64,000 nucleotides of DNA from Mycolicibacterium llatzerense (lineage in GTDB: Bacteria; Actinomycetota; Actinomycetes; Mycobacteriales; Mycobacteriaceae), in NCBI RefSeq assembly GCF_000878195.1, contig NZ_JXST01000004.1, positions 142,629 to 206,628 of the forward strand, written 5' to 3'. The position numbers were made by a program, and so were the translations under genes. The first letter of the stretch is position 1; each line of letters begins with the position of its first letter. Under the pieces are notes generated by a model that saw only the letters and a list, made by a program, of their open reading frames with translations, was not told where the DNA came from and ran no database searches. This document shows, one piece after another, positions 1-9,990 of this stretch.

Positions 1-188
1 GCCCGAACTGCCGTGGCCTTCCGGACGTCCCGTCCAAACAGTACGGCGGCTCGTGGTACCACACGCCGTTCCTGGTGACCGACAACGCCTACATCCCATA
101 CCAGCCGAACACCGAATTGCAGTTCGACGCTCCCTCGACGCTGCAGTTCCTGTTCTCCGGTGCCTACGCAGAGAGGGACCGCTACTGA
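1..188 (+). CDS. mce4A: Mce4A family protein, 3' end only
   Basis: The gene runs in from outside the window; the frame is read from base 3 and stops with TGA at 186-188. About 61 residues remain, including GSWYHTPFLVTDNAYIPYQP and a terminal AERDRY. This is the usual C-terminal tail of an MceA-type substrate-binding subunit, which sits in the periplasm as part of an Mce lipid importer. The next gene, mce4B, starts about 25 bases downstream. The mce4 assignment rests on the neighbouring otsA and 54-residue genes, which flank mce4 in M. tuberculosis (Rv3499c to Rv3489, from memory). The MCE domain itself lies outside the window. Confidence 0.85.
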   Translation, partial: PNCRGLPDVPSKQYGGSWYHTPFLVTDNAYIPYQPNTELQFDAPSTLQFLFSGAYAERDRY

Positions 189-213
189 TGTCCGCGAGTG
201 AGTGGGGCCGCCC

Positions 214-1248
214 ATGAGACACAAGCGCGAAATGATCAACGTCACGGTGTTCACCGTCGTGATGTTGCTGGTCGCTGCCGGCCTGGTAGTGGTGTTCGGC
301 CAGTTCCGATTCGCCTCGACGTCCACCTACCACGCCAACTTCACCGACGCGTCCCGGCTCAAGGCCGGTGAGGACGTCCGCATCGCGGGCGTGCAGGTCG
401 GTTCGGTGAAGAGCGTCAAGCTCAAGAGCGACAACACCGTCGACGTCAAGTTCACCCTCAACGAGCGGTACCAGCTCTACACCTCGAGCCGTGCCCTCGT
501 CCGCTACCAGAACCTCGTCGGTGACCGGTACCTGGAAATCGCCTCCGGCCCCGGCGAGCTGCGCAAGCTCCCCCCCGGCGGCACCGTCGTCCTCGCCAAC
601 ACCCAGCCGGCGCTTGACCTCGACGCGCTGCTCGGTGGTTTGCGCCCGGTGGTCAAGGGCCTGGACGGCGAGAAGGTCAACGAGATCACCGCCGCCATGA
701 TCGAGGCCCTGCAGGGGCAGGGCGGCGCGCTGAACGACCTGCTGTCCAGTACCAGTTCGTTCGGCCAGACGCTCGGTGAGCGGGACCAGCTGATCGGCGA
801 CACCATCACCAACCTCAACACGATGCTCACGACGGTCGACGCCAAGGGCTCCCAGTTCAACACCAGCATCGACCGGCTGCAGCAGCTCATCAGCGGCCTG
901 GCCGAGGGGCGTGACCCGATCGCCGGTGCCATCGGCCCGCTGGCCTCGGCCGAGAACGACCTGACCGAGATGCTGCAGAAGTCACGGCGCCCGGTGCAGG
1001 GCGTCATCGAGAACGCCCGCCCGTTCGCGCAGCGCATGTACGAGCGCCGAGCCGAAGTGAACCCGGTCATCGAGAACCTCGCAGAGAACTATCTGCGGCT
1101 CAACGCCCTGGGTGCGTACGGCGCGTTCTTCAATATCTACTACTGCTCGGTCAAGATCAAGATGAGCGGCCCCGCGGGCAGCGACCTGATCGTGCCGTTC
1201 GGTGGTCCTGCGGATCCGTCGAAGGGCAGGTGCTCCGAAAATGGCTAA
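214..1248 (+). CDS. mce4B: Mce family protein Mce4B
   Basis: This is an MCE-domain subunit of a lipid importer, anchored by an N-terminal membrane segment (about residues 6-28, VTVFTVVMLLVAAGLVVVFG). The MCE domain follows at about 35-115 (FTDASRLKAGEDVRIAGVQV) and then a long helical region. Mce subunits form a hexameric tunnel that moves lipids, sterols for Mce4, to YrbE permeases. The protein is 344 residues, close to about 350 for Mce4B. I chose ATG 214 (MRHKREM) because it places the membrane helix at the N-terminus; a GTG at 202 is in frame and possible. The 3' end overlaps mce4C by 8 bases. Confidence 0.93.
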   Translation: MRHKREMINVTVFTVVMLLVAAGLVVVFGQFRFASTSTYHANFTDASRLKAGEDVRIAGVQVGSVKSVKLKSDNTVDVKFTLNERYQLYTSSRALVRYQNLVGDRYLEIASGPGELRKLPPGGTVVLANTQPALDLDALLGGLRPVVKGLDGEKVNEITAAMIEALQGQGGALNDLLSSTSSFGQTLGERDQLIGDTITNLNTMLTTVDAKGSQFNTSIDRLQQLISGLAEGRDPIAGAIGPLASAENDLTEMLQKSRRPVQGVIENARPFAQRMYERRAEVNPVIENLAENYLRLNALGAYGAFFNIYYCSVKIKMSGPAGSDLIVPFGGPADPSKGRCSENG

Positions 1249-2296
1249 GCCGGAAAAGGATCCGGTCCGCACCGGCGTACTCGGCGTCTTCCTCGTGACG
1301 TGCCTCGTGCTGATCTCGTTCGGGTACACCGGACTGCCGTTCTTTCCGCAGGGCAAGAACTACTCGGCGTTCTTCAATGACGCCGGTGGCATCACGCCGG
1401 GCAGCGACGTCCGGGTGTCGGGCATCAAGGTCGGCAAGGTGGGCACCGTGGAGCTCGCCGGTACGGCCGCGAAGGTGAACTTCACCGTCGACCGCCAGAT
1501 CCGGGTCGGTGACCAGTCGCTGGTGTCGATCAAGACCGACACGGTGCTGGGTCAGAAGTCCCTCTGGGTGACCCCGAAGGGTACGAAGGAAGCAACGGTT
1601 ATCCCGTTGGGCCGCACCACGACTCCGTACACGATCAACACCGCGCTGCAGGACCTGGGCCAGAACAGCAGCGAGCTGGACAAGCCGCAGATGGAGCAGG
1701 CGCTCAAGGTGCTGACCGACACGCTGCACGACGCGACGCCGCAGTTGCGCGGCGCGCTGGACGGGGTGGCAGCCCTGTCTCGGAGCCTCAACAAGCGCGA
1801 CCAGGCGCTCGAGCAGCTGCTGGGCCACGCCAAGAAGGTGTCCGACACCCTGGCGCAACGTGCCGACCAGGTGAACAAACTGGTGATCGACGGCAATCAG
1901 CTGTTCGCCGCGCTGGACGAGCGGCGCCAGTCGATCAGCACGCTGATCTCCGGTATTCGCGGTGTGTCGCAACAGCTTTCCGGATTCGTCGCGGACAACA
2001 AGCGCGAGTTCGGGCCGGCGCTCAAGCAGCTGAACCTGGTGCTGGACGAGCTGCTGAAACGCAAAGAGCACATCAGTGAGGCGCTCAAGCGCCTGCCGGG
2101 TTACGCAACCACGCTCGGCGAGGTGGTCGGTAACGGCCCGGGCTTCAACATCAACCTGTACGGCCTACCGCCCTCGACGATGTCGGAAGTCCTGCTCGAC
2201 ACGTACTTCCAGCCGGGCAAGCTGCCGGCCAGCCTCGGCGACATGCTGAAGGGCTACATCTCTGAACGGATCGTCGTGAGGCCGAAGTCGCCATGA
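1241..2296 (+). CDS. mce4C: Mce family protein Mce4C
   Basis: This is the third MCE subunit of the operon, 351 residues. One N-terminal membrane helix (about 11-30, GVLGVFLVTCLVLISFGYTG) is followed by the MCE domain (FFNDAGGITPGSDVRVSGIK) and a coiled-coil-rich body with repeated Gln, Asp and Leu. ATG 1241 is preferred over the in-frame GTG at 1202 because it fits the family N-terminus and overlaps the mce4B stop by 8 bases, which suggests coupled translation. The role is inferred from the family: a periplasmic tunnel subunit of the Mce4 sterol importer. Confidence 0.93.
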   Translation: MAKPEKDPVRTGVLGVFLVTCLVLISFGYTGLPFFPQGKNYSAFFNDAGGITPGSDVRVSGIKVGKVGTVELAGTAAKVNFTVDRQIRVGDQSLVSIKTDTVLGQKSLWVTPKGTKEATVIPLGRTTTPYTINTALQDLGQNSSELDKPQMEQALKVLTDTLHDATPQLRGALDGVAALSRSLNKRDQALEQLLGHAKKVSDTLAQRADQVNKLVIDGNQLFAALDERRQSISTLISGIRGVSQQLSGFVADNKREFGPALKQLNLVLDELLKRKEHISEALKRLPGYATTLGEVVGNGPGFNINLYGLPPSTMSEVLLDTYFQPGKLPASLGDMLKGYISERIVVRPKSP

Positions 2297-3714
2297 TGAA
2301 GAACATGAACTCGCGGGGCGCGATCCTTGCGGTCGTAGCCGTGGTGGTCGCGCTGGTGGCTGCCGGCGCCTATCTGCTGTGGCCGTCACATGGCGGTCAC
2401 AAGGTGGTCGCTCACTTCACCAACGCCGTGGGCCTGTACGCCGGCGACGAGGTGCGAGTGCTGGGGGTTCCGGTCGGCACCATCGATTCGGTTGAGCCGC
2501 AGGCTAATTCGGTCAAGGTCAGCATGACCGTCAAGGACGGCGTGAAGATCCCGGCCGACGCGCGGGCGATCATCATCTCGCCGAACCTGGTGGCGGCGCG
2601 GTTCGTGCAGTTCACCCCCGTCTACAACGGCGGAGCGGCGCTGGCCAACGGCGCCGAGGTGCCGCTGGCCCGGACCGGTGTCCCGGTCGAGTGGGACGAC
2701 GTCAAGAAGCAATTGACCCAGCTCAGCGCTCAGCTCGGCCCGCAGGACGGTGCCCCGCAGGGTCCGCTCGGTGCGTTCATCAACCAGGCCGCCGACACCC
2801 TCGATGGCAAGGGCGATTCGTTCCGCAACGCCTTGCGTGAACTGTCGCAAACCGCTGGGCGCCTTGGTGATTCGCGTGGCGACCTGTTCGGCACCATCAA
2901 GAACCTGCAGATTCTGGTCAACGCGCTGTCCGGCAGCAACGAGCAGATCGTGCAGTTCACCGACCACGTCGCGTCCGTCTCGCAGGTGCTGGCGGAGAGC
3001 TCGGCCGGTCTGGACCAGACCCTTGGCGCCCTGAACCAGGCGCTGGGTGACGTCAAGGGCCTGCTGAAGGACAACAACGCGGCGCTGATCGACCAGGTCG
3101 GCAAGCTGGCCGAATTCACCCAGGTGCTGACCGACAACAGCGACAATATCGAGCAGGTTCTGCATATCACGCCGAACGGTCTGGCCAACTTCTACAACAT
3201 CTACAACCCGGCGCAGGGCTCGCTGGACGGTCTGCTGTCGCTGCCAAACTTCGCGAACCCGGTGCAATTCCTGTGCGGCGGCAACTTCGACATCGGTGCC
3301 TCTCCGGACAACTACAAGCGGGCGGAAATCTGCCGTCAGCGCATGGGTCCGGTGCTGCGCCGGATCGCGATGAACTACCCGCCCGTGCTGTTCCATCCGA
3401 TCAACAGCATCACGGCATATAAGGGCCAGGTCATCTACGACACCCCGCAGACTGAAGCCAAGGCGCAGACTCCGGTGCCGTACCTGCAGTGGAACGCCGC
3501 CCCTGGCGTCGTCCCGCCGAAGGTCCAGCCGGACGGGACGCTCAGCGACCTAATCCTGCCGCCGCCGGCCATTCCGGGTCAGATTTCGCCGGCCACGCCG
3601 CCGGTGGGACCGGGCTCGACGCCGCTGAACGGTTCTGGTCCGCTGCCCGGCCCCGCCCCGGCGCCCGCAGCCCCGGTGGGCGCACCGCTGCCCGCTGAAG
3701 CCGGAGGCAACTGA
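2293..3714 (+). CDS. mce4D: Mce family protein Mce4D
   Basis: This is the fourth MCE subunit, 473 residues. An N-terminal membrane helix (about 10-30) precedes the MCE domain (FTNAVGLYAGDEVRVLGVPV). The long helical middle part (residues about 140-290) is rich in Gln, Asn and Asp. The last 60 residues are a proline- and glycine-rich tail (PPPAIPGQI, GSGPLPGPAPAPAAP), as is common for MceD, which is longer than its sisters. ATG 2293 overlaps the mce4C stop as ATGA; a second ATG at 2296 is equally in frame. Confidence 0.93.
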   Translation: MMKNMNSRGAILAVVAVVVALVAAGAYLLWPSHGGHKVVAHFTNAVGLYAGDEVRVLGVPVGTIDSVEPQANSVKVSMTVKDGVKIPADARAIIISPNLVAARFVQFTPVYNGGAALANGAEVPLARTGVPVEWDDVKKQLTQLSAQLGPQDGAPQGPLGAFINQAADTLDGKGDSFRNALRELSQTAGRLGDSRGDLFGTIKNLQILVNALSGSNEQIVQFTDHVASVSQVLAESSAGLDQTLGALNQALGDVKGLLKDNNAALIDQVGKLAEFTQVLTDNSDNIEQVLHITPNGLANFYNIYNPAQGSLDGLLSLPNFANPVQFLCGGNFDIGASPDNYKRAEICRQRMGPVLRRIAMNYPPVLFHPINSITAYKGQVIYDTPQTEAKAQTPVPYLQWNAAPGVVPPKVQPDGTLSDLILPPPAIPGQISPATPPVGPGSTPLNGSGPLPGPAPAPAAPVGAPLPAEAGGN

Positions 3715-4883
3715 TGAAGACGGTTGGAAAAGTCCTGGCACTCGGATCGAGTGCCGTGGTGCTCGCCGGTTGCCAGTTCGGTGGCCTGAACTCGCTGGAC
3801 ATGCCGGGTACCCAGGGCCACGGCGCCGGTTCCTACACCGTCACGGTGCAGCTGCCGGACGTCGCGACGTTGCCGCAGAACTCGCCGGTGATGGTCAACG
3901 ACGTCACCGTCGGCAGCGTGTCGGGCCTGGACGCGGTCCAGCGTGCGGACGGCACGTTCTATGCCGCGGCGAAGCTGTCGATCAACGGCGATGTGAAGCT
4001 GCCGGCGAACGCGCGGGCGAAGGTCGCCCAGACCTCGCTGCTCGGCTCGCAGCACGTGCAGCTGTCGGAACCTGTCGGGGAAGCGCCGCAGGGCCGGCTC
4101 AAGCAGGGCTCGGAGATTCCGCTGGCGCACACCGGCCGGTATCCGACCACCGAAGAGGTGCTGTCGTCGCTGGGCCTGGTGGTGAACAAGGGCAATCTCG
4201 GTGCGCTGCAGGACATCACCGATGAGGCCTATGCCGCGGTCGCCGGCCGGGCGGGGCAGTTCGTCGACTTCATCCCGCGGTTGGCCGAGCTCACCCAGTC
4301 CCTGGACAAGCAGACCACCGACATCATCGGGGCCATGGACGGGCTGAACCGCTTCGCCTCGATCCTGGCGAAGAGCACGGACAGCCTTGGCCGCACGCTG
4401 GACACGCTGCCCGGTGCTATCAAGGTCCTCAACGACAACCGCAAGAACATCGTAGATGCGTTCACCGCGCTCCGGAAGCTCGCGGTGGTCGGCGCGAAGG
4501 TCATGTCCGCAACCAAGGATGACTTCGCCGCGGACTTCAAGGACATCTTCCCGGTGATCAAGGCGTTCAACGACAACGCCGACGAATTCATCCACGACCT
4601 GGACCTGCTGCCCACATTCCCGTTCTCCAACAAGTACTTCCGCAACGCGGTGCGCGGTGACTACCTGAACGTCTACGTTACGTTCGACCTGACGCTGCGA
4701 CGCCTCGGTGAGACCATCTTTGCGACCTCGGGGGGTCTCGACCCGAACATGAGGCACCTGGACGAAGTGATCAACCCGCCGGACTTCCTGCTGGGCGCGC
4801 TGGCGAACCTGTCCGGACAGGCCGCCGACCCGTTCAAGATTCCAGCAGGCACAGCGACGCAACATGGAGGGGCGAAGCCGTAA
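3714..4883 (+). CDS. lprN: Mce lipoprotein Mce4E (LprN)
   Basis: This is the lipoprotein subunit of the Mce complex. A signal peptide ends in the lipobox VVLAGC, with lipidation predicted at Cys20, followed by the MCE domain (VQLPDVATLPQNSPVMVNDV) and the usual helical C-terminal half. Its 389 residues agree with LprN (about 384). The start overlaps the mce4D stop by one base (TGATG). It should be held in the membrane by a lipid rather than by the transmembrane helix of the other five subunits. Confidence 0.93.
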   Translation: MKTVGKVLALGSSAVVLAGCQFGGLNSLDMPGTQGHGAGSYTVTVQLPDVATLPQNSPVMVNDVTVGSVSGLDAVQRADGTFYAAAKLSINGDVKLPANARAKVAQTSLLGSQHVQLSEPVGEAPQGRLKQGSEIPLAHTGRYPTTEEVLSSLGLVVNKGNLGALQDITDEAYAAVAGRAGQFVDFIPRLAELTQSLDKQTTDIIGAMDGLNRFASILAKSTDSLGRTLDTLPGAIKVLNDNRKNIVDAFTALRKLAVVGAKVMSATKDDFAADFKDIFPVIKAFNDNADEFIHDLDLLPTFPFSNKYFRNAVRGDYLNVYVTFDLTLRRLGETIFATSGGLDPNMRHLDEVINPPDFLLGALANLSGQAADPFKIPAGTATQHGGAKP

Positions 4884-6541
4884 TGTTGTTGACCCGTCTT
4901 GCGCGTTTCCAGCTGGCGATCTTCGGTGTCGTCACCGTCATCTGCCTCGCCCTGATCACGACGTCCTACCTGCACCTCCCGGCCGCTGTCGGTCTCGGTG
5001 TCTACAACGTGGACGCCAAGTTCGTCGTCGGTGGCGGCATCTACCAGAACGCCAACGTCACCTACCGCGGCGTGACGGTCGGCCGCGTGACGAACGTCGG
5101 CCTGACCGACAACGGTGTGACGGCCCGGATGCGGCTCAACACCGACACCCCGGTGCCGGAGAACGTCACCGCCACGGTCAAGAGCGTGTCCGCGATCGGT
5201 GAGCAGTACATCGACCTGGTGCCGCCCGCCAGCGCCTCGAAGAACATGCTGAAGGACGGCGCCACCATCGGCGTCGACCGGACCGCGGTCGGACAGGACA
5301 TCGTGGACCTGCTCAACCAGGCCCAGAGTCTGGTCAGCAGCATCAGCAACACCCGGTTGCAGGACCTGCTGCGCGAGTCGTTCAAGGCGTTCAACGGATC
5401 GGGTCCGGAGCTGTCGCGGATGATCCAGTCGTCGCGGCTGCTGGTGGACGAGGCCAACGCCAATACCAACGAGATCAACAAGCTGCTCGATCAGGCCGGC
5501 CCGCTGCTGAAGGCGCAGATCCGCGCCGGCGCGGATCTCAAGACCATGGCCAGCAGCCTCGCGACGCTGACCGGTGAAGCCGCACAGGCCGACCCGCAGA
5601 TTCGGTCGGTGCTCAAGACCGTCCCGGGCGCCGTCGACACCGTCAACGAGACGTTCGACGGCATCCGCCCGACGTTCCCGGTGCTGGCGGCCAACCTCGC
5701 CAACTTCGGCCGGATCGGCGTGATCTATCACAAGTCGATCGAGCAGGCGCTGGTGATCTTCCCGGCCTTGATCGCGGCGCTACTGACCGACGCCGGTGGC
5801 GTGCCCATCGACGAAGGTGCGAAGCTGGACTTCAAGATCAGCCTCGGCCAGCCGGCATGTTCGACGGGCTTCATCCCGGCACCGGAGAACCGCACACCGG
5901 CCGACACCACCGTGCGCGACCTGCCGAAGGACCTCTACTGCAAGACCGCGCAGAGCGATCCGAGCACCGTCCGCGGTGCCCGCAACTACCCGTGCATGGA
6001 GTACCCGGGCAAGCGCGCCCCCACGGTGCAGATCTGCCGTGACCCGCGTGGTTACGTGCCGCTCGGCAGCAACCCGTGGCGCGGTCCGCCAGTGCCGTAC
6101 GACACCCCGATCAACGACCCGCGGAACATCACCCCGCCGAACCGGTTCCCGATGATCCCGCCGGGCGCCGACTACGACCCGGGCCCGCCGTCGGTGCAAT
6201 TGCCGCCGGGGGTGCCCGCCGGGCCGGGACCTGCGCCCAACGCGCCGTTCCCGCTGCCGTACCCGCCGAGCGATCCGGGTCCGCAGCCGCTGCCCTGGCC
6301 GTTCTTCGCGCCGCCGGATCAGGTGACTCCGCCGTACGCGATCAACAACCCGCCGGCGCCCGGCCCCGAGGGCCAGCCGCAGGCAAGCGGGCCGAAGGGG
6401 CCGCAGAGCACGACGTACGATGCGAATACCGGGGTCTTCGCTGACCCTGCCGGCGGTACGGGAGTGTTCAACGCCGGCTCGAGTAACGGCGACGCAGGCG
6501 AGTCCTGGGTCGACCTGATGAAGGATCCAAGGCAGGTTTAA
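4883..6541 (+). CDS. mce4F: Mce family protein Mce4F
   Basis: This is the last MCE subunit, 552 residues. An N-terminal membrane helix (LAIFGVVTVICLALITTSYL) and the MCE domain (VGGGIYQNANVTYRGVTVGR) are followed by a helical region, a cysteine-containing segment (CKTAQSD, YPCMEYPG, QICRDPRGY) and a proline-rich tail of about 130 residues. That architecture is typical of MceF. It starts on the last base of the lprN stop codon and its stop overlaps the next start, so the operon is tightly coupled. Confidence 0.93.
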   Translation: MLLTRLARFQLAIFGVVTVICLALITTSYLHLPAAVGLGVYNVDAKFVVGGGIYQNANVTYRGVTVGRVTNVGLTDNGVTARMRLNTDTPVPENVTATVKSVSAIGEQYIDLVPPASASKNMLKDGATIGVDRTAVGQDIVDLLNQAQSLVSSISNTRLQDLLRESFKAFNGSGPELSRMIQSSRLLVDEANANTNEINKLLDQAGPLLKAQIRAGADLKTMASSLATLTGEAAQADPQIRSVLKTVPGAVDTVNETFDGIRPTFPVLAANLANFGRIGVIYHKSIEQALVIFPALIAALLTDAGGVPIDEGAKLDFKISLGQPACSTGFIPAPENRTPADTTVRDLPKDLYCKTAQSDPSTVRGARNYPCMEYPGKRAPTVQICRDPRGYVPLGSNPWRGPPVPYDTPINDPRNITPPNRFPMIPPGADYDPGPPSVQLPPGVPAGPGPAPNAPFPLPYPPSDPGPQPLPWPFFAPPDQVTPPYAINNPPAPGPEGQPQASGPKGPQSTTYDANTGVFADPAGGTGVFNAGSSNGDAGESWVDLMKDPRQV

Positions 6542-7266
6542 TGAGTGACGAACCGGCTGCGACGGACGAGACGTCGAAGCCGCCGGTGAGCCGCGCGCGG
6601 CGGCGGGCCTCACGGCCCGCCGGCACCGCCGGTTCAGCAGAGGCAACAGTGCTCGACGTGGCGATTCCGTCGACCGCGAGCAAGACATCATCAACCGAAT
6701 CGGTGACCACCAAGGCGCGGCCCGCGATCCAGGCACCGCGACGGCAACCGCACCGGTCGCTGGTCATGACCATCGGCCTGGCGGTCGTCGCCGTGCTCGT
6801 GGCGGCACTGGCGAGCGGCACCTGGTTCCTCTGGCACGGCAACGGGCAGATCGAGGCGACGCAGGACCGTGATCAGCGGTTCGTCGACACCGCGAAGCAG
6901 ACCGTGGTCAACATGTTCAGTTACACGCAGAACACCGTCGACGAGAGCGTGAACCGCTTCGTCAATGGCATCGGCCCCGGCCCGCTGCGCGACATGATGA
7001 ACCAGAGCAACAACGCCGACAATCTGAAGTACCTGTTCAAGCAGACGCAGGCCAACTCGGAGGCCGTCATCACCGCGGCGGCGCTGGAGAGCATCGACAA
7101 CACCTCCAACATCGCGAAGGTGCTGGTGACGGTCCGCGTGACGCTGTCCGACATGAACGGGGTGAACCAGCCGTCGACGCCGTACCGGCAGCGGGTGTTC
7201 ATCCGCGAGGACGACAGCGGCCACATGAGTGCCTATGACATCAAGTACCCGGACGGAGGCAACTGA
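6541..7266 (+). CDS. Mce-associated membrane protein (first of pair)
   Basis: A basic cytoplasmic N-terminal region of about 75 residues (SRARRRASRPAG) precedes one membrane helix (LVMTIGLAVVAVLVAALASG). An extracytoplasmic domain of about 140 residues follows, with the pattern QTVVNMFSYT typical of Mce-associated (Mas) proteins. Its 241 residues match the Rv3493c homologue (242). Mas proteins are thought to stabilise Mce importers. The gene overlaps mce4F and the next gene, so it is part of the same transcript. Confidence 0.88.
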   Translation: MSDEPAATDETSKPPVSRARRRASRPAGTAGSAEATVLDVAIPSTASKTSSTESVTTKARPAIQAPRRQPHRSLVMTIGLAVVAVLVAALASGTWFLWHGNGQIEATQDRDQRFVDTAKQTVVNMFSYTQNTVDESVNRFVNGIGPGPLRDMMNQSNNADNLKYLFKQTQANSEAVITAAALESIDNTSNIAKVLVTVRVTLSDMNGVNQPSTPYRQRVFIREDDSGHMSAYDIKYPDGGN

Positions 7267-7754
7267 TGAACCGGTTGCTGGTGGCGCTCGGCGCACTGTT
7301 GGCGGTCGCCGTGGTGGCGCTCGGGGCGCTCGGCGGGTCGGCGTTCTGGAATCACGTGGAGCTTTCCGGCGAACAGGCGACGGCCGACGAGTTGCCCAGC
7401 CTGGCCAGGTCCCAGATCCCACAGATCCTTGGCTATGAGTACAGCAGCGTGCAGCGGTCCACGACGCAGGCGCTGACGCTGATGACGCCGGCGTTCCGGA
7501 AGCGGTACGAGGAACTGACGGCCAAGAACAACATCTTCAACGACGCGGTGAAGCGCAAGCTCATCAGTCAGGTGAATGTCGTTGGCGCGGGCATGATCTC
7601 GTCGCACCGCGACTCGGGCACAGTTCTCGCTTTCGTGAACCGGGTCATCACCGACGAGCGCAAGCAGCCCAACTACGAGGGCAGCCGGCTGAAGGTCGAC
7701 TACCGCAAGATCGACGGCAAGTGGTTGATCGACGAGATGACGCCGATCTTCTAA
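7266..7754 (+). CDS. Mce-associated membrane protein (second of pair)
   Basis: A short membrane protein of 162 residues: one N-terminal helix (LLVALGALLAVAVVALGALG), then a small extracytoplasmic domain ending KIDGKWLIDEMTPIF, a typical ending of Mce-associated proteins. It corresponds in size and place to Rv3492c (160 residues, from memory). It is the last gene of the mce4 operon and is followed 14 bases later by a strong hairpin terminator. Confidence 0.87.
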   Translation: MNRLLVALGALLAVAVVALGALGGSAFWNHVELSGEQATADELPSLARSQIPQILGYEYSSVQRSTTQALTLMTPAFRKRYEELTAKNNIFNDAVKRKLISQVNVVGAGMISSHRDSGTVLAFVNRVITDERKQPNYEGSRLKVDYRKIDGKWLIDEMTPIF

Positions 7755-7768
7755 GTACCCCAACATGA

Positions 7769-7802
7769 TTCAGGCCCCGGAGCGGTTGCTCCGGGGCCTG
7801 AA
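7769..7802. terminator. bidirectional hairpin terminator between mce4 operon and otsA
   Basis: There is a perfect stem CAGGCCCCGGAGC / GCTCCGGGGCCTG with a 4-base loop (GGTT). Two further T-A pairs at the base give 15 pairs. It lies between two convergent stop codons (7754 on plus, 7814 on minus), so it can end both transcripts. Confidence 0.9.
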
Positions 7803-7813
7803 ATCTTGGTGCG

Positions 7814-9315
<1,502 letters not shown>

Positions 9316-9319
<4 letters not shown>

Positions 9320-9480
9320 GCGTCGAGCTTCGTGGGCCCGATACCCAGCATGGACAGGAACATGCGACATTCGTCGGCATCGTTGGCGTACGCGGCCACG
9401 ACACGACGGGCCTGACGGGCGGTGCTGTCGGCCAGGGGCTCCACGTCGCCGATATCGGCGGGATCAGTTTTTGCAGGCAT
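9316..9480 (-). CDS. conserved 54-residue protein upstream of otsA
   Basis: A 54-residue frame starts [16 protein letters not shown] and ends [13 protein letters not shown]. Its TGA stop overlaps the otsA GTG start (GTGA), so the two are probably translated together. A protein of about this size (Rv3489) sits in the same place in M. tuberculosis, which supports it as a real gene. No known domain is visible; it is a small acidic-to-neutral helical protein with a conserved-looking [12 protein letters not shown] core. A role in regulating OtsA is only a guess from position. Confidence 0.8.
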
Positions 9481-9503
9481 TACACAACCTTAGGCGACTG
9501 TTG

Positions 9504-9839
9504 TTACGGGCTGGAACTCACCGACGAGTGTGGGTGCACCTCGGGCACCTGTTCTTCCGAGAGGCCGATGCATTCGCCGGTGTTGTGGCCGGTGCACGGG
9601 ATGCCGTCGACCTGGCCAAGCTGGTTGGGTGCCGCTTCGACAGGGCCGGGTGCCTGGTCGTTGCCGCTCGCGAAACAGGACCCGCTGACAGGGTTCGCCG
9701 TCATACCGGGCGGGCAGTTGGTTTCGCCGAGTAGTGCGGGGGACGCGGGGCCGCTCAGCGCGAGTATGGCGGGTGCGGCGACCGTCGCGACGGCGAAGCC
9801 GCCGGCGACCAGGAGACGTCGATGGATCTGGATGCTCAT
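9504..9839 (-). CDS. small secreted protein with two disulphide-type cysteine pairs
   Basis: The frame has 111 residues with a clear signal peptide (RRLLVAGGFAVATVAAPAIL) after a short basic start MSIQIHRR. The mature part contains NCPPGMTANP, GSCFASG, IPCTGHNTGECIG, giving four cysteines suited to two disulphides. Short exported proteins of this style (CPPG, PCTG) are frequent in mycobacteria, but I cannot name the function. The open frame extends upstream to 10490, but that extension is antisense to the SDR gene, so I start at ATG 9839. Confidence 0.8.
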   Translation of the reverse strand: MSIQIHRRLLVAGGFAVATVAAPAILALSGPASPALLGETNCPPGMTANPVSGSCFASGNDQAPGPVEAAPNQLGQVDGIPCTGHNTGECIGLSEEQVPEVHPHSSVSSSP

Positions 9840-9924
9840 GGCGTCACCGCTTTCGTCGGGGAAAATTTCAGCGTACGCCCAGGTGCTGTGTGGCGAACGG
9901 GGAAATTGGCCGCCCGACCAGCAT

Positions 9925-9952
9925 TGTGTACAACTTTTGAAAAGTGTATACA
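9925..9952. promoter_or_regulatory. imperfect palindrome upstream of SDR gene
   Basis: Left arm TGTGTACAACTTTT and right arm GAAAAGTGTATACA are inverted copies apart from one substitution and a one-base offset. It lies between the divergent secreted-protein gene and the SDR gene and is AT-rich against its surroundings. It looks like an operator overlapping the SDR promoter; the regulator is unknown. Confidence 0.5.
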
Positions 9953-9990
9953 GGACGTGTCCCCGTCGATCTGTCCAGAGGAGTACGTCG

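Noticed and set aside
491..6444. Many long antisense or out-of-frame frames within the mce genes
   Set aside because: High GC at third positions keeps other frames open; the translations are Arg/Ser/Pro-rich and lack domains.
9568..9990. N-terminal extension of the SDR frame
   Set aside because: It is antisense to a signal-peptide-bearing gene, has no SDR similarity, and a good ribosome site precedes GTG 9991.
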